Of a DNA stretch of 8,299 nucleotides, positions 6,132 through 8,299 are shown piece by piece (within the stretch, counting starts at the first letter, position 1; each line of letters opens with the position of its first letter). The DNA is from Bacteriovoracaceae bacterium UBA4573. Its GTDB lineage: Bacteria; Bdellovibrionota; UBA1018; UBA923. A program made the position numbers and the translations under genes. The notes under the pieces are model-generated. The model searched no databases. It was not told the DNA's origin and saw nothing but the letters and a program-made list of their open reading frames with translations. The stretch is from assembly GCA_002387735.1 (NCBI GenBank), contig DGKJ01000015.1, forward strand, positions 7,984 through 16,282, read 5' to 3'.

Positions 6132-8299
6132 TCGGACAGATAAATGTTTGCAGCATTGTCAGCCTGGCAGGCAATACCGATGTCAATAGACCCATTTCTA
6201 TCTAGATCGGCAGCAAAACCGTAACGCGGATCATCGCAGGTGGCTTCGCTTTCGATGGCCGCGAAAGCGCCGGCTCCGTCACCCGAAAGAAAGTTCACAG
6301 CATTTAAACCTTGGAGCGGCACGGCCACGTCGAGATCACCGTCTGAATCGAAGTCCCCAGTAATGGCGTCGTGTCCGACCATGCCGCCAGCGTTAAGATC
6401 GAAATTGGTAACTGCGCCGAACGTACCGTCACCCACACCAAACATTAATTGAAGTTCGCGGTCTAGCAGGCCGGCACCGGCTGCATTGCCTTGAATAATA
6501 TCAAGAACACCGTCGCGGTTAATGTCGGCCAAGCGCGGCTGCAGGACGTCGTTGCCAACAGCATCGTCTAACACCGAAGTAAAGGCCGCGGGAAAACCAC
6601 CCGCTCCATCATTGAGTGCAATTAAAGTGTCGCCCTCGTCACGAATACCGACCACAACGTCGAGATCTCCGTCGTTGTCGACGTCGCCAATCGTCATACG
6701 TCGACCATTGTCTCCGGTGTGGGAAATTGAATCCGTGCTAGCGATCATGCCAGTTCCGTCGTTGTCGAAAACCTCAAAGTTCGTATCGTTGTCAAACTCG
6801 TTACCCACGGCCATGATGTCGATGTCGCCGTCTTTGTCGATATCTCCAACTTCGACATCCCACGGATTACCACCGCCGGCACCAACGTGAGCTGATTCAC
6901 TATCACGAAAAGTGAATGTGCCGTCACCATCGTTAGTCCACGTGTGGATTTCGCCGTCGCTTCGCAGTGCCATGGCGATATCAAGCCAGCCGTCTTGGTT
7001 GAGGTCGGCTAATTCGACGCCTGCTGGGAACGAGCCCGCGCCGGATCCTACGTTGAGTGATTCCGATAGTGCAAACCCGCCCGATCCGTTGTTGTCGTAA
7101 ACTTTAACAGTTCCGTCGCCCGCGCAGGCCACCACCAGATCGACGTCACCGTCGTTGTCGACGTCACCACCGACGGAGTCTTGAGCGCTGCTGCAAGCTA
7201 AAGGAACGCCAGTTAAAGTGAATGTCGCCACCTCGCCTGGGTCAGTGCCCGAAACAAGAGTTGGGGCGGTGTCGCCTTCGATGACCGCAGTATCTACTTC
7301 ACCGTTGCGATCAAAATCACCCACAAGTGGGTACAGCGGATAATCGCTGGTTGCAGTGTTGGTCGCTGCACCGAAAGTGGCTCCCGCGGCACCTAGCAAG
7401 ACGCTCAAAGTGTCAGAGGCATTATTTGTAACGGCCAAGTCCAAATCTCCGTCTTTGTTGAAGTCTCCAACGGCGACGCCAACGGGGGTGCTACCAACCG
7501 CATAGGTTACTTCAGCGCCAAAAGAGCCTGCACCGTCACCCGTGCGAACCGACACCGTAGTGGCGCCAGAATTTGCAACCACCACGTCGAGGTTACCGTC
7601 GCGATCGAAATCACCAAGTGCTACGCCAACTGGCGTAGTTCCTACGGCAAAAGTTGTTTCGGCACCCAGGCCGCCCGCACCGTCGCCAAGACGCACCGAA
7701 ATATTGTTGTCGGCAGAGTTGGTGACGACGACATCGGGGTTGCCATCGTGATCGAGGTCTCCGGAAGCTATTCCAGTCGGCGCGGTCCCCACCGCGTAAG
7801 TCGCAATCACTCCAAGCGTACCTGCGATTGAGCCGGCCATGAGCCCTACTTGGTTGCTATCAAGAATAGTAATCGCTACGTCCACAACACCGTCACGGCT
7901 AAAATCGGCAATAGCAATGCCGGCGTTCACGGCGCCGCCCGCTTCGGAAACAGCAGCGGCGAATGAACCTGCGCCGTCACCCAAGAGAACTTCTACGGTA
8001 CCCGTGTCGGTGGTTACGAAAAGATCCAAGTCACCGTCGCGATTGATGTCGGCGGTGGCTACACTAATGGGGGTTTGGTTTAACGCAAATGTTGCGACAG
8101 CGGCAAAAGTGCCAGCGCCATCACCTTCTGAAAGTAGGACCGCATCGGCCGACTGACTGACAAAGGCCACGTCTAGATCGCCGTCGTGGTCGAAGTCACC
8201 TAGAGCGGCTTGCATGCCGCGAAGGCCGGAAGCCGTAGTGGCGAAGGTAGAGCCGCCACCACCGCCCCCGCCGGCTCCACCACCCCCACCACACGCACC
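6128..8299 (-). CDS. FG-GAP/VCBS repeat beta-propeller protein, probable lipoprotein, 5' partial
   Basis: 723 residues are visible and the frame is open to the right edge. A Met codon at 8213-8215 could be mistaken for the start, but it lies inside the first repeat. Upstream the frame continues as Gly-Ala-Cys, a Gly-rich linker (G5-A-G7) and 'STFATTASGLRG'. The Cys (8291-8293) after Gly-Ala fits the end of a lipobox, so an exported, lipid-anchored protein is likely; the rest of the signal peptide is outside. The body holds 14 repeats of 48-57 residues, each with a calcium-loop motif like DxDxDGxxD ('GDFDHDGDLDVAF', 'ADINRDGDLD'), many followed by 'GDGaGsF'. Such repeats form seven-bladed propellers used in adhesion, sugar or protein binding, or scaffolding. 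Four cysteines form two equally spaced pairs. Two tandem propellers are inferred. The ligand is unknown, and no link to sdhCAB beyond convergence is visible. Confidence 0.9.
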   Translation of the reverse strand, partial: GACGGGGGAGGGGGGGSTFATTASGLRGMQAALGDFDHDGDLDVAFVSQSADAVLLSEGDGAGTFAAVATFALNQTPISVATADINRDGDLDLFVTTDTGTVEVLLGDGAGSFAAAVSEAGGAVNAGIAIADFSRDGVVDVAITILDSNQVGLMAGSIAGTLGVIATYAVGTAPTGIASGDLDHDGNPDVVVTNSADNNISVRLGDGAGGLGAETTFAVGTTPVGVALGDFDRDGNLDVVVANSGATTVSVRTGDGAGSFGAEVTYAVGSTPVGVAVGDFNKDGDLDLAVTNNASDTLSVLLGAAGATFGAATNTATSDYPLYPLVGDFDRNGEVDTAVIEGDTAPTLVSGTDPGEVATFTLTGVPLACSSAQDSVGGDVDNDGDVDLVVACAGDGTVKVYDNNGSGGFALSESLNVGSGAGSFPAGVELADLNQDGWLDIAMALRSDGEIHTWTNDGDGTFTFRDSESAHVGAGGGNPWDVEVGDIDKDGDIDIMAVGNEFDNDTNFEVFDNDGTGMIASTDSISHTGDNGRRMTIGDVDNDGDLDVVVGIRDEGDTLIALNDGAGGFPAAFTSVLDDAVGNDVLQPRLADINRDGVLDIIQGNAAGAGLLDRELQLMFGVGDGTFGAVTNFDLNAGGMVGHDAITGDFDSDGDLDVAVPLQGLNAVNFLSGDGAGAFAAIESEATCDDPRYGFAADLDRNGSIDIGIACQADNAANIYLSD
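6131..8251 (-). repeat. Array of 14 FG-GAP repeats in two sets of seven
   Basis: Numbering from the Met codon at 8215, the first Asp of each calcium loop falls at residues 7, 56, 104, 153, 202, 251 and 300 (period 48-49, or 147 bp for most). It then falls at 351, 404, 458, 511, 564, 621 and 670 (period mostly 53-57). The shift in period divides the array at about nucleotide 7165. Repeats 4 and 5 are the closest pair, with 33 of 49 residues identical by eye. The last repeat stops after 'NIYLSD', lacking the 'GdGaGsFaa' strand; the N-terminal 'STFATTASGLRG' could supply it. Confidence 0.85.
8252..8293 (-). other. Lipobox cysteine and poly-Gly linker
   Basis: Read on the - strand this codes Cys, five Gly, Ala, seven Gly, written with mixed GGT/GGC/GGG/GGA codons. 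A glycine tether directly after a lipidated cysteine is common in exported lipoproteins and would hold the propeller away from the membrane. The -3 residue of the lipobox lies beyond the edge, so lipidation is inferred. Confidence 0.55.

Noticed and set aside
6161..6175. GCCTGGCAGGC near-palindrome just past sdhB as a terminator
   Set aside because: The stem would be only about 3 bp with a usable loop, no T run follows, and it lies inside FG-GAP coding sequence.
6522..6890. + strand frames with Ser/Pro/Thr-rich products inside the FG-GAP gene (also 6240-6452, 6912-7100, 7542-7751, 7839-8156)
   Set aside because: These are antisense readings of the repeated Asp/Gly codons, which is why they look alike; none has a plausible start signal.
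6128..8251. Tandem ~147-bp periodicity as a CRISPR array or DNA satellite
   Set aside because: The period is a whole number of codons, the frame is continuous, and the unit is a calcium-loop protein repeat; there are no short identical repeats with unique spacers.

Overview
The window looks like chromosomal DNA of a Gram-negative bacterium of the Bdellovibrionota or an allied group once classed as Deltaproteobacteria. This placement is an inference (about 50% confidence). It rests on the type B succinate dehydrogenase (single di-haem SdhC anchor, Bacillus/Wolinella-like SdhA), a two-domain HD-GYP protein, and a Cys-polyGly FG-GAP lipoprotein. No tRNA, rRNA, insertion sequence, CRISPR array or phage gene was seen.

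Layout. Six genes lie on the + strand: the 3' end of a metallophosphoesterase gene (1-726); a small CheW-like gene (795-1151); an Hpt + CheW-like gene (1141-1746); an HD-GYP gene (1752-2666); then sdhC (2726-3415), sdhA (3412-5337) and sdhB (5346-6131). On the - strand, a large FG-GAP/VCBS repeat gene (6128-8299) converges on sdhB, overlaps its stop codon and runs off the right edge. The only gaps are 68 bp (727-794), 59 bp (2667-2725) and a few bases between operon genes, so no gene-free stretch exceeds 300 bases.

How the genes work together. sdhCAB encodes a complete membrane-bound succinate:quinone oxidoreductase (TCA cycle and electron transport). The three genes before it form a compact signalling block joined by an 11-bp overlap and a 5-bp gap. 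It holds a CheW-like adaptor, a protein resembling CheA with its kinase core removed, and an HD-GYP protein whose metal site departs from the family consensus. Together they suggest a phosphorelay or scaffold side-branch tied to cyclic-di-GMP. The 59-bp gap leaves open whether sdhCAB is co-transcribed with it.

The most distinctive points are the kinase-less CheA-like protein with its CheW-like partner, the altered HD-GYP ligands, and the 7 + 7 repeat architecture of the FG-GAP protein, whose two halves differ in repeat length and which carries two equally spaced cysteine pairs.
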